64,000 nt of DNA, from assembly GCA_043228905.1 (NCBI GenBank), contig JBHGNT010000009.1, positions 20,336,001 through 20,400,000 of the forward strand. The letters are read 5' to 3'. Position 1 is the stretch's first letter; the number at the start of each line of letters is the position of its first letter. The notes under the pieces are model-generated. The model ran no database searches. It worked only from the letters and a program-made list of their open reading frames with translations, and had not been told where the DNA came from. Source of the stretch: Azolla caroliniana (Eukaryota; Polypodiophyta). Both the position numbers and the translations under genes were made by a program. Below, piece after piece: positions 1 through 11,255 of the stretch.

Positions 1-202
1 CGTGATACAAGGAGATACTTGTAGCGCGAAGTAACTCAGGGTGTTTATACACAGAAACAAGCAAAAGCAACCTTCCAATGCCTCGTGAGGAAGAAGACGA
101 GATTTTATTGAGCTAAATTTGAAGATAATTTGTATTGCTTGTTTCTAGGGCAAGAAAGTAAAAGAGCACAAAACATGTTTAATGAGAGGCAACCTACCAC
201 AC
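1..202 (+). mobile_element. LINE-A, left part (split by copia-1)
   Basis: This stretch is closely similar to about 50863-51063 inside LINE-D, the segment of the LINE ORF just upstream of the reverse transcriptase domain. The LINE sequence stops at 202 and resumes at 7201 after the copia-1 insertion. It carries frame breaks and cannot be translated as one ORF. It is a non-LTR retrotransposon remnant on the plus strand; its left end lies outside the window. Confidence 0.75.
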
Positions 203-360
203 TGTTGGAGGGTGGCAGCTCCAGGCCTTCACTCTTTTTCATCTTCATTATCTTTGTTCTACATTCTCTCTCTTCCTAGTTTCTTCTCTCTCTATAATTT
301 GCAACTCTTTAAATGCCTTCTCTCTCTAGAATCTGCAACGCTTTAAATGCCCTTTCTCTC

Positions 361-2065
361 TTTTTGTACGGACAAAGGTTTGTCAATCAACATGAATAAA
401 ACTAAAGTGATGGTGTTTAACACCACCCAAGCATGGGTAACAAGATCAGAATCAGAATTCTTCTTGGGAGAGGAAAAGGTAGAATACACACGCTCCTACA
501 CATACCTAGGAGTAACATTTACAGGACCTAGGTTCTCCTTATAGGAGGCCGCTTGTGCTCGACTTTCTCATGCATATGCAGCCCTTGGTGCTCTTGAGAG
601 ACAATGTGCACATTTGCAGTTCCAAGAGCCACAGACTAAGCTATGGTTATTTGATACACTTGTCACACCAACTCTTCTCTATGGAGTAGAGACATGAGGA
701 CCGAGTCTTAAGGCAAATCATTGGAAAGATTTAGAGAGACCTTTAGTGTCAATGATTGCTCGCATGATAAGGAGCAAAGCATCGGTGCCCCATGATATAA
801 TCCGGGCAGAGATGGGAGCAACACCTATAATAACCGAGGTGTTGTTCTAATCAGTGACATTTATCCAACGTCTTTGGGAGCTCCCTAAACGAAGGTACCC
901 AAGGTTGGCACTTATGTCATCAAAACAACTGGCTGAAAATGGACACTCATTGTTGGTATGCTCAAATGCAGCAATGGTTTGAGTCACATGGCATGAGTAT
1001 AAATGCCCTACCCCCGTTCCAATATAGCTTGGACTGTCCCCATCTAAATATGACCAAAGTGGAAAAGAATAGAGTGATCCGAACTGATATTATTAACTTG
1101 GAAAACAAGATAACATGGATCAGCCCCAAAATACCACTTGGTACAAAGATGGCCTACTATAAGACACACTTCTTACATACATCGGAGGATGGATTTGTCA
1201 TCAGGCCACCTTATATGGACATACATCTATCCTATGCGCTGTGTAGTGTGATAGGGCAGCTAAGAACTTCATCACATCAGCTACAGATTGAGGTAGGCAG
1301 ATATACACGACTACCTCTAGAAGAGAGAATTTGCCAATTGTGTCATCAAGGAGTGGAATTTGAGGAACACTATGTTTGTCATTGTAGTGTCTTTTATGAA
1401 ATCAGAGGGAGATACCATTGCCTCTTTAAACAAGGCTTTGGCCCACTACGCAAAGTAATGGAATATGAGGACCAACAATGCCTAGGACTTTTCTTGCTAG
1501 AGCTCAAGAGACATCAGGAAAAGTTGTTGAAGAATACAGCCACACAAGCTCATCCACAAAGAACAATCGCAACTTTCTTTAGCCCCATCACTCCTACTAA
1601 TCCTACAAGTCCATCACGGGATACACAAATGGGCTCCAGACCAGGACATAACGAAGGGGTTACAATCGATCAGGCAATGGCAATTTGCCGTGCATGTAGG
1701 CCTCGGTCCCATGGACCACGACCTCGACACCCTTGTCATCGACAGATAAAAGCCATTATCTCCTGTCATCGTAGGTGCTTCCCTCGCTTCGGAGACATTT
1801 CCATTTTGGATCGACCTATGCTAGAGATCTTCGGAAGACAAAAGCTACAATATACCTAACTTGAGGATCTCACATGTGCCAAAAACCAGATTCCCTCATT
1901 TCTTTTCATTTCATGTTATTTACTTTTATATTTACTGTGTAATATTTATTTTATTTTGATTTGTTCTCAAAGACGAGACAACACTTAATATGCAATCTCT
2001 TATTTGGTCTTATAGGCCATTTTGGCCTCTTAAAAGACGTTAATATATCTTTCTTTCTTTCTTTC
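361..2065 (+). mobile_element. LINE-B, 5'-truncated LINE inside the copia-1 5' LTR
   Basis: The insertion starts abruptly inside the RT-coding region, with the same ttttgtacggac sequence found at about 51993 in LINE-D, and runs to the family 3' tail: a ggccattttggcc hairpin motif near 2015, then gacgttaatatatc and a TTTC repeat ending about 2065. 5' truncation with an intact 3' end is the normal result of target-primed reverse transcription. The element lacks the RT core, so it cannot move by itself. An exact target duplication cannot be defined because the junctions are CT-rich. Confidence 0.88.
939..1859 (+). pseudogene. LINE-B ORF, C-terminal region with zinc-knuckle-like motif
   Basis: Open frame of 306 codons covering the region downstream of the RT domain. 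It contains a Cys/His cluster (RICQLCHQGVEFEEHYVCHC; spacing C-x2-C, then H-x3-C-x-C) that is conserved at the same place in LINE-C (about 33100) and LINE-D (about 52755). Such clusters near the C-terminus of LINE proteins are thought to bind nucleic acid. Upstream, 347-544 encodes the end of the RT domain in another frame. The ATG at 939 is simply the first in this frame and probably not an ancestral start. The ORF is a fragment, not a complete gene. Confidence 0.7.
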
Positions 2066-2387
2066 TTCCACTTGGAAAATCACTTTTTTCCAAGATATTC
2101 CCTCTTATTCCTAGTTTATTGTACCTGTTTGGTAGTACAAGAGTCACTTAACTACCAAACAACCATTTCACCCACTTTCCCCAATTTTGTATAAATAGGC
2201 CATACCAGTCTCTTTTGTAAAAACTTTTACATTTGTTGCTACTTAAAAACAAGCTCTACTCTTTGGCTGTGTCTATACTCTTTGCAACCATTTTATCTAC
2301 TGCTGTCTAGCAGCCTTCTCACAACTTGGCTGTGTCTATTTTGTTCTAACAACTGTTCCGCTGCTGCTATTAACAACTTTTCTCATA

Positions 2388-2400
2388 TGGTATTAGAGCA
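2388..2400 (+). other. Copia-1 primer-binding site
   Basis: tggtattagagca lies two bases after the 5' LTR. It matches the plant initiator-Met tRNA primer site (TGGTATCAGAGC) except for one base, as is usual for copia elements. Confidence 0.85.
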
Positions 2401-2642
2401 GTGAGGTTTCCATATCCTTAGCCTGATTTTTTTTGCCAAAGAGCACATAGAACTATCTTCTTTTATCCCTCCCTCCCAACCCTATAGAGGAGGTTCTCTT
2501 AGCAGCCACCCTCCCAACCTACAGAGGAGGTTCTTTTTTCTTTTCCCCGCATATGAGCCTCACCTAGCATCTAGGGAGGAGCCTGCGCATCTACTTACAT
2601 CTGCTGCAAATTGTCTAGTTGTAGCTCAAGAGGAGGATATCC

Positions 2643-5600
2643 ATGGCCTCACATTCCACCATTGTTTCATCAACCATTCCCCAACTCCCCAAAGAGTCCA
2701 TCTTAATTGGGAACAATTACTTGGATTGGGAATTGGAAATAAAGACCGTGCTACAGTACCATCGTCTATGGAATGTAGTCAGTGGTAGTGACAAGAAACC
2801 ACCGGTAACTTCATCCTCTTCAACCAAATCAGTTGCTGGCTCATCTGACGCTGAGATTGAAGCTTGGCTAGATAAGGATTCTCGTGCTCATGCTTTCCTC
2901 ATGTTTAATATTAAACCGAGCATTGCTCGTCAATTTCAAGATACCTATGAAGAGACAGCCAATGAACTATGGGCAGCCATCAAAAAGAGGTATCATCGAG
3001 CTAATCATGCTCAAATGATAGGTATTGAGAGCCAACTAGCAAATCTCAAGATTCATGACACTCCCAACATCATGGATCCAATAACGCAATTTGTTACTCT
3101 CCAAAAGGAACTAGTTTCTTTGGGAAACAAGTCAATTGAAATTGAGTTTGTGAGTCGTCTAATGATAAAGTTGCTTGAGTCATTCTCAGCCTTTTGTAAC
3201 ACAATTTCTCTTCTTCCCAACACACTTGATATGAATACATTTCTTGGCATGCTACAAGATAGGGCAACGAGGAAGAAAAGTGCTCAAACTTCCAATGAGA
3301 CGCTTCTACATGCGAAAAGTAAAGGCAAGTGGTAGCAAAATGGCAACTCTTACAACAAACCCAAGACAAGACCACCAAACACCCAGCCTACAAGGAGCTC
3401 ACTTGTCATTATTGTGGATACGAAGGTCACATTCAGCCCAACTGTCGGAAAAAGAAGAGGGACAATGCCAAGAAATCTTCTTCTACCGAAAGTCAACCTA
3501 CACCAAAATCAAACTCGGTCCACTCAGCCAAAGAAACCGTTTTCCTTGGCATTGAGGAACATTCTTCACATTTGGTTGGACCAACTATCTCAACCATTGA
3601 TGAGTGGTTAGTAGATAGTGGTGCCACTACACACATGACTTATGACAAATCCATTATGCATGATGTGAAGCCTAGCTCCTCCCAAATCTCCATAGGAGAT
3701 GCCTCAAGCATTGAGGCTTCGTGTGTGGGTAATGTGTTTCTTAACACTTCTTCAAATGACGAACCTACCGTTCGTCAAGATGTGCTACATGTGCCTCACA
3801 TCTTTGCCAAACTACTTTCGTTCTACCGAATCATTAAGCAAGGTTATGATGTCTACTTTGATAGCTCAATTTTGGAAGTCATTGACACCAACAACCTACA
3901 AATTGTAGCTAGTGGCACACAAGAAGGGGGTTTATATTGCCTGAAAAGTTCCCATAGCCCATTGGAAAAATCCAAATCTCATCTTCTTCATCTTCTTCAA
4001 GGCTCTCTCATGCCTTGGTGGCACAAGTAGATCCCACGTTGTGGCATGCTAGGTTCGGTCACCTCAACTACGTTTCTCTACAAAAGCTCTCCTCTTCACA
4101 ACTAGTTGAGGGTCTGCCTATTTTCAAAACTCCCAATACCCCATGTGTTGCTTGTCTTCATGGCAAGCAACATCGAGAGCCTTTCCCTCATGAAGCCACT
4201 CACCGTGCAACATCTATCGTGGAGTTAGTGCACATGGATCTTTGTGGTCCCATGAAAACCACTACTCTTGGTGGTGCAAGCTCATGCTTATAATTGATGA
4301 TTTCTCCCGCAAGGTTTGGGTTTATTTTCTTGTAGAGAAATCTCAAGCCTTCACCAAATTGCAAGAATGGGTAGCCCTTGTTGAGAATGAGACATCAAAG
4401 AAAGCTCGAAACATCAGTTTCGACAATGGTGGAGAGTTTATCTCCCAAGCTTTCCACCATTTTTGCTCTCAATGAGGCATTGCTCGCCAATTTTCTACAC
4501 CCAATACTCCTCAACATAATGGTGTTGTGGAGAGGAAGAACCGGACAGTCCAAGAGATGGCTCGTACAATGCTATCTCAATCTGATATCCCTCGCTTGTT
4601 TTGGGGTGAAGCTGTCAACACGGTAGCCTACATCATCAACTGCTGCCCAACAAAAGCAATTGCTGCAATGACCCCTGCAGAAGCATTTACAGGTGTAAAG
4701 CCCTCAGTTTCTCATTTTAAAGTCTTTGGTTGTGATGCTTATGTTCACATTTCAGATCATAAAAGGACTAAATTTGAGTCCAAAACCAAGAAATGCAAAT
4801 TTCTTGGTTACAACACACAATCTAAAGCCTACAGGCTATGGGATTTAGAATCAAAGTCCCTAGTCATCTCTAGGGATGTTCATTTTGTGGAGTCTCAGCC
4901 AGATGACTCTAGGATTTCACCTGAGTTCACGGTTGAAATCCCAGCTCCTCTGGAATCTCCTATTTTAGATGAAGATGTCTCACCTTCAGGCCCCCCATCT
5001 CCAACAATTCAAACCTCTCTCAATTCCATTCGTTTCTGCTCCCAAGTGGCTTCAAGCCACCATTCGTGATTCTCATCTCTCCGATGCTGAACGTCATGAG
5101 TATACATCTGGTTCTCTGATCAACATAAAAAAAATAGGTAGGTCACAATGGCCTCTTCACTCATGCAACTTTGCCTTACTGTGCACTGTTGTGCAATCAC
5201 AAGAACCCACAACAGCAAAAGAGGCCCTTGTTCTTCCAAAGTGGAAAGCAACAATGGGAGTTGAACTTGATTCCATTGAGTGGAATCATACATGGGAGCT
5301 GGTTCCACAGCCTCAACATCGACAAGTCATTGGACTGAAATGGATTTTCAAGACCAAGTACCATGCTGATGGTACTTTGGATAAGCACCAGGCACATTTA
5401 TTTGCAAAAGGCTACTCACAAGTCGAAGGAGTGGATTACAAGGAAACTTTTGCTCCAACAGCAAGGTACACCTCCATTCGATGTGCGCTTGCCCTTGCTG
5501 CTCACAACAAATGGCCCATATTTCAAATGGATGTCAAGTTAGCCTTCCTTAATGGTGACTTGAAAGAGGAGGTTTATGTTGGACAACCTCTAGGTCTTGA

Positions 5601-6686
5601 GATTTCAGAGCAGAAAAACATGGTCTATAGGTTACACAGCCTTGTATGGCTTAAAGCAAGCTCCCAAAGCTTGGCATGACAAAATTGATACCTTCTTTCT
5701 CTCAATTGGGTTTAAGCATTGTTATGTTGACAACAATCTCTATGCCTTTTCCCAAGAAAATTTGCTATGCTTGATCATATTATATGTTGATGACCTTCTA
5801 ATTATAGGGTTCCTTGCTTCTAAAATCGAGGAGCTCTGTGCTGACCTCAAAACCACATTCGAAAAGACTAATCTAGGACTTCTCCATTACTTCATAGGTA
5901 TGGAGGTCTATGAATCACATGGTAGTATCTTCCTCTGCCAACATAGGTATCTCAGGCAGCTCCTTGAGACCTATGGCATGTCAAATTGCAGGCCACTCTT
6001 GTCCGATGGATCCTAACTCAAAGCTTCGTGAAGATGATTCTCCCATATTTGAAGATATCACCAAACATAGATGGTTAATTGGGTCTCTTCTTCACTTAAC
6101 TTACACCAGGCTTGATTTGTCCTATAGCGTGAGTATTCTTAGCCAATTCTCAAGTGCTCCGAGACAAAGTCATTGGCAAGCAGCTATTCGAGTTCTTAGG
6201 TATTTGGCCAACACACTTGACTATGGTCTCTCTTTTAGAGGCGGCATCGAGCTTGTTGGCTACTCGGATGCTGATTGGGCAGGTGATATTGATTCTAGAA
6301 GATCTGCATCTGGCTGTTGTTTTATGTTAGGTTCAGGCTTGATTTCTTGGAAATCAAAGAAGCAAAACTCAGTGTCTACTTCATCGACAAAAGCTGAATA
6401 TCCCGCCTACTTGGATACTTGTTGTGAGTTGCTATGGTTAATGCAATGGTTTTCTCACATTGTTGTTTTGCAAGACTCTCCTATTGCAGTTTTCACTGAC
6501 AGCCAAACTGCCCGTGCCCTGGCACATAGTTCAACATTTCATGGTAGAACAAAACATATCGAAGTGCACTACCATTTTGTTCGTGAATTAGTGAAATCAA
6601 AAGTCATCAACTTGGCATATTGTCAAACTCAAGAAAATGTGGTTGATTTATTTATTAAGCCACTTCCAAGGCAAGCCATTGATTAG
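2643..6686 (+). pseudogene. Copia-1 gag-pol, frameshifted
   Basis: Successive overlapping frames read gag (from ATG 2643), a CCHC knuckle (CHYCGYEGHIQPNC, about 3404-3445), aspartic protease (VDSGATTH, about 3610), the pre-integrase histidine region (ARFGHLNY, about 4045), integrase (TPQHNGVVERKN, about 4500-4540), reverse transcriptase (MDVKLAFLNGDL, about 5527; ILYVDDLL, about 5779) and RNase H (STSSTKAEY, about 6382). The frame changes near 3330, 4020, 4280, 4480, 5050, 5620 and 6000, so at least six breaks separate the domains. The order protease-integrase-RT-RNase H is diagnostic of Ty1/copia. The enzyme set would copy element RNA into DNA and integrate it, but this copy cannot express it. 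Confidence 0.9.
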
Positions 6687-6720
6687 CTCCTTGATCAACT
6701 CAATGTTGGACCACTGTTTT

Positions 6721-6735
6721 GGAGCTGAGAGGAGG
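6721..6735 (+). other. Copia-1 polypurine tract
   Basis: ggagctgagaggagg sits directly before the 3' LTR and would prime plus-strand DNA synthesis. Confidence 0.75.
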
Positions 6736-7195
6736 TGTTGGAGGGTGGCAGCTCCAGACATGCACTCTCTTTCATCGTCATTATCTTTGTTCTACATTCT
6801 CTCTCTTCCTAGTTTCTTCTCTCTCTAGAATATGCAACTCTTTAAATGCCTTCTCTCACTAGAATCTGCAACGCTTTAAATGTCTTTTCTCTCTTCCACT
6901 TTTTTACAAGTTATTCCCTTGTATTCCTAGTTTATTGTACCTGTTTGGTAGTACAAGAGTCACTTAACTACCAAACAACCATTTCACCCACTTTCCCCAA
7001 TTTTGTATAAATAGGGTATACCAGCCTCTTTTGTAAAGACTGTTACATATGTTGCTACTTAAAAACAAGCTCTACTCTTTGGCTATGTCTCTACTCTTTG
7101 CAACCATTTTATCTACTGCTGTCTAACAGCCTTCTCACAACATGGCTATTTTGTTCTAACAACTGTTCCACTGCTGCTATTAACAACTTTTCTCA
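6736..7195 (+). repeat. Copia-1 3' LTR
   Basis: A 460-bp LTR starting TGTTGGAGGG and ending TTTTCTCA, uninterrupted, and similar throughout to the two halves of the 5' LTR with scattered substitutions and small indels. It is followed by the target duplication cacac at 7196-7200. Confidence 0.92.
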
Positions 7196-7200
7196 CACAC

Positions 7201-8090
7201 AACTTTTCTCACCTTAGGCGTGGCATTAATATGCAAAGGTACTATATGATATCCCAGGGCAGCCTCAACTTAGGTTGCCCTACTAGATGGACAAAACATA
7301 CTGCTAGTGCCAATCCTCAAGAGTGGACACCCCATGATGCTGAGCAACTAGAGTAAAATCATGATTGGCCATTACTGGGCTAAACCATATGGCTCTATCC
7401 TAGAGTCAGAATTGAGTATATTGTCAGAGCGGAATGGCTGCCGTTCAGATGGACAGGTAGGCTTTTGGAAGGGGTTCAATAATTTGGATCACGTATTGAC
7501 CCACCCTCTGAGACCTTATCAATGAGGGCAAAGCCCATAATAAGAGGATTTATTGCTGCTTTGTGGTTTCCGAAAAGCCTTTAACAATGTGCCTCAGTGC
7601 TTGGCTTATGCAATGGCTAGAAGCTTGTGGTGTCCCTATTGAAATGCAATGGGAAATCTATGCATTTTATGAATCCATGTCAGGAAAAGCGGTCTCCCAA
7701 TGGTTTGATGGAGGCTGTGGCTAACACAATTGGAGTAAAAGAAGGATGCCCACTATCACCCACCCTCATCGATCTCTACATAGATGAGGTGTCACATTAC
7801 ATAGATTCAGGGTTTGGGAGCATGCTAGCAGGTATGACCATGCAAATATTACTATATGCTGATGCTAATGTGCTGATTTTTGAATCTCCCGTGGGACTAC
7901 AAAGACATCTAAATCCTTAAATGTATATTATGCAGACAAAGGTTTGTTGATAAACATGGATAAACTAAAGTGAGAGTGTTTAACACCACTCAATCATGGG
8001 TAACAAGACCAGAACGGAAATTCTTCTTGGGAGAGGAAAAGGTGGCATACACACACTCCTATGCATACCTAGGAGTAACATTTACAGGAT
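7201..8090 (+). pseudogene. LINE-A, right part: decayed reverse transcriptase
   Basis: LINE sequence resumes after copia-1. Visible pieces are the region before the RT core, RT motif GVKEGCPLSPTL (about 7732) and the catalytic box read as YADA (about 7855), where LINE-D has YADD. The second catalytic aspartate is therefore lost, and several frameshifts and stops are present. The match to the LINE family ends at about 8090, where copia-like sequence begins. Confidence 0.82.
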
Positions 8091-9541
8091 CACATCTCTC
8101 TATCATTGATGTACCTCCTGATGTAGATCCATTGTTGGATAATGTGGATCATTGAGTAAGAAGATCTACGCGTCCTAGGAGGGAACTGATAGATATGACC
8201 CCTCTATACATTACATTATGTTATCAGATGAGGGTGAGCCTCTTACTTCTAATGAGGCAAAACTTTGTGAGCACAAGAAGAAGTGGGAGTTAGCCATGCA
8301 AAAGAGGTAAAATCCTTGCATGCAAGTGATACTTGGGATTTGGTTGAGTTGCTCAAAAGTGGGAAGGCCATTCCAAACAAGTGGGTATACCAAATCATAA
8401 CTGTTAATAGCAAACCCAAGTATAAGGCAAGGCTGGTTGCTAAGGAATATGCCCAAAAGAGGGCATTGATTTCCAAGAGGTTTTCTCGCCAGTGGTTAAG
8501 ATGACCACACTATATGTCTTGTTTGTTCTCACATCCGCCATGGATTTGGAGTTATTCTAAATGGATGTTAAAACAGCATTTTTGCATGGTGATTTAGACA
8601 AAGATCTGTTCATGAAACAGCCAGAAGGACATGCCATTCCTGGAAAAGAGCATTTGGAATGCAAGCTGAAAAGGAGCTTATATGGGCGGAAACAGGCCCC
8701 CAGACAATGGTATAAGAAGTTTGATATATTTATACTCAAACATGGGTTCAAAAGAAGCCATGCAGACCATTGTTTGTACACTAAAAAGGATGAAGATGGC
8801 AGCCCAATTATTCTCGTACTGTATGTAGATGATATGCTGCTGACTGGGAAGTTAAAGAGCACTCTGAATGCTCTAAAACAGCAGCTGAACTCTACATTCT
8901 CAATGAAAGACCTTGGGGAAGCTGAGCATTTTCTTGGTATGAGAATAATAAGGGATAGGCAGCAATATATTTTGCATTTATCCCAAGAAAAGTACATTGA
9001 AGAAGTGCTGGACAGATTCAATTTGGCCGATGCCAAGCCTCTTGGAGTGCCACTGCAGCCACATGTTAAGATTTCCAAGGATGATTGTCCCAAAGATGAT
9101 GATGCAGACAATTACATGAAGAATGCTCCATATGCATCAGCTTGTGGTTCACTTATGTATGGCATGGTTGCCACTTGGCCAGACATTGCTCATGCAATTG
9201 GAGTTGTTAGCAGGTTCATGGCTAATCCTGGTAGAGCTCGTTGGGAGGCAATCAAATCTATCTTGAGATACTTGAAAAGGACCAAAGGTAAATCCCTATG
9301 TTATGGAAAGGGTCCATTAGAGTTAAAAGGATTTTGTGATTCAGACATGTCAGGTGATGTGGATACACGGAAGTCCACAAGTGGCTATGTATATACCCTT
9401 GCAGGTGGGGCTATTTCATGGTGCTTTAGAATTCAGAAGATAGTTGCACTATTTACTACAGAGGCTGAACATATTTCAGCCACAGAGACATTCAAAGAAG
9501 CCATTTGGTTAGCTTGCTTAAGCAGTGAGTTTGAGATTTAA
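8091..9541 (+). pseudogene. Copia-2 fragment: reverse transcriptase and RNase H
   Basis: Truncated at both ends, with no LTRs visible. 8283-8504 encodes the start of the RT region (SGKAIPNKWVYQI). After a frame break, 8561-9541 is an open frame of 326 codons with MDVKTAFLHGDL, SLYGRKQAPRQWY, LYVDDMLLTG, a YASACGSLMYGMV block and the RNase H segment (FCDSDMSGDVDTRKSTSGY). The RNase H is cut off after the IWLA region. The sequence is most like the copia-3 protein at 18822-20683, so it belongs to the same broad copia lineage (Tork/TNT1-like by inference). It ends about 140 bp before a deubiquitinase exon. Confidence 0.88.
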
Positions 9542-9680
9542 ATTTAGTTTCTTATGTTGCTTTCTGAAACTATATTCTAATGGAAAATATGTGGATAGCG
9601 AAGATGCGTTTACTCAACCATTTCTTAATTCTGTGGATTTGTATATTGATGAACCATCGTTTTGTGTTTATTTTGTGTAG

Positions 9681-11255
9681 GCCCTGTACTTTTGTGTTCC
9701 ATTCAGAGATCATCTGTTGGAATATGGAAGCCACATCAAAGGGATAGGAGAGAGCGATGAAAATCTTCTTACATGCTTAGCAGAGCTATTTCTGCAGGTA
9801 ATGTTGTAACATAGTGAACTTGATTCCTTGCATCATAAATTTGACTCATTTTTAATTTATAGAATGCATATCATGTGCTGTACTTGAGTATTTTGTAGAA
9901 ACTGGATACTGTATGCTCATTTAGTTATTGGTGATGGAGTTTTCTCAAAGAACTGGACAACAAGAGAGAAGATGGATGCTTTGCTATAACTTACCTGCTT
10001 CACAAACTTCTAATTGACATTAGTTCCACTTCACTAAATTTCTTATATTGCATTAATAAAACAGATAAATAATCAGAAAAGGAAAACTGGAGTTATTGCC
10101 CCAAAACGTTTTGTACAACGTGTGAAAAAGCAGAATGAGCTTTTCCGCAGCTATATGCACCAGGTGCAGTTCTCTAATGATTTTCTATCTGAGGATCACT
10201 TTGAATCATTAGTGAATGCCTTTCTTCATCTTGTCGGATTTTTTTGACCTTTGCATTTATAGGATGCGCATGAGTTTTTGAACTATCTGCTCAATGAGCT
10301 TGTGGACATACTGGAGAAAGAAGCAAAAACGAACGGAGTAAAGACACCACATCAAGAGCAGGCGAACAATGGAATATCAAATGGATCCATTAATGGAAGC
10401 CAAGAACGGCCAATAACTACGTGGGTGCATAAGTTATTCCAGGTAAATCAGAGTTGTTTCGTCACCATTGCATTTTTTATAGAAACAATAGCTGACATGC
10501 TCACAAGGAGTGCATTGTTTTCAGGGCATATTAACAAATGAAACACGCTGTCTGTGCTGTGAGACAATAACAGCGAGAGACGAGACATTTCTAGATCTTA
10601 GCTTAGACATTGAGCAAAACAGCTCCATTACAAGTTGCCTTCGCAATTTCAGCTCTACGGAGACCCTAAATGCTGAGGACAAGTTCTTTTGTGACAAGTG
10701 TTGCAGGTAGGAGATATTTTTCTTGTGCTCATTACTAAATGGTCAAACTTAGGCACAGAATAGAATGAAGATCAAGGTTGCACCTTGGATTCTTATACTA
10801 GATTTGAAGATTTAATCTTATTTATTTATTTTCTTTTCAGTTTACAAGAGGCACAGAAGAGAATGAAGATCAAGGTTGCACCTCGAATTCTTGCATTACA
10901 TTTAAAGAGGTTCAAGTACATCGAGCAACTTGCAAGGTACAAAAAGCTATCATACCGTGTGGTGTTTCCATTAGAATTGAAACTCTGCAACACGACCGAT
11001 GACGCTCCCGGTTCTGAGGCTGAATATTCACTATTCGCTGTCGTGGTTCATGTGGGAACTGGCCCCAATCATGGTCATTATGTCAGCTTAGTAAAGAGTC
11101 ACAATTACTGGCTTTTCTTTGATGACGAGAACGTGGAGATGATCGATGAATCAGCAGTTCAGACATTCTTTGGCTCCACCCAGGAGTACACAAACAACTC
11201 TGAGCATGGTTATATTTTGTTTTATGAGCGAATGGATAAAAAAATTGAAGCCTGA
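9681..11255 (+). CDS. Ubiquitin carboxyl-terminal hydrolase, UBP3/UBP4-like (first exon not seen)
   Basis: Five exons in consistent phase: 9681-9797, 10065-10163, 10263-10442, 10525-10706, 10841-11255, giving 330 residues to a TGA stop. The protein is a USP/UBP-type cysteine protease that removes ubiquitin from proteins. It starts at ALYFCVPFR, the residues that directly follow the catalytic Cys box in Arabidopsis UBP3 and UBP4. About 40 N-terminal residues, including that Cys, are missing here. The rest is complete: [10 protein letters not shown], zinc-ribbon cysteines (CLCCET and CDKCC), the His box [11 protein letters not shown] and [10 protein letters not shown]. All introns are GT-AG. 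The missing exon may lie beyond the left edge, across an intron of more than 9.6 kb filled with retroelements, or the gene may be 5'-truncated. Family assignment is firm; whether it functions is open. Confidence 0.9.
10750..10805 (+). repeat. Partial duplicate of the last UBP exon inside the preceding intron
   Basis: About 50 bp here (including gaatgaagatcaaggttgca) nearly repeat the start of the last exon at 10849-10905. The copy lacks a splice acceptor at the same place and has diverged at its right end. It looks like a small local tandem duplication. Confidence 0.75.

Larger units (their letters stand above)
203..2385 (+). repeat. Copia-1 5' LTR, interrupted by LINE-B
   Basis: 203-360 and about 2066-2385 align in order with the uninterrupted 3' LTR at 6736-7195. 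The gap is filled by LINE-B. The downstream part carries a TATA-like tataaatag at about 2191, a probable promoter, shared with the 3' LTR at about 7007. The LTR without the insertion would be roughly 480 bp. Confidence 0.9.
203..7195 (+). mobile_element. Copia-1, Ty1/copia LTR retrotransposon inserted in LINE-A
   Basis: Complete LTR element: a 5' LTR at 203-2385 (enlarged by a LINE insertion), a primer-binding site, gag-pol remains at 2643-6686, a purine tract and a 3' LTR at 6736-7195. The LTRs begin TGTTGGAGGG and end TTTTCTCA. The 5-bp sequence cacac occurs at 198-202 and 7196-7200 as target site duplication, and the flanks together rebuild continuous LINE sequence similar to that at 51050-51100. 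The coding region has several frameshifts, so the copy is not autonomous. Domain order protease, integrase, RT, RNase H assigns it to Ty1/copia. Confidence 0.93.
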
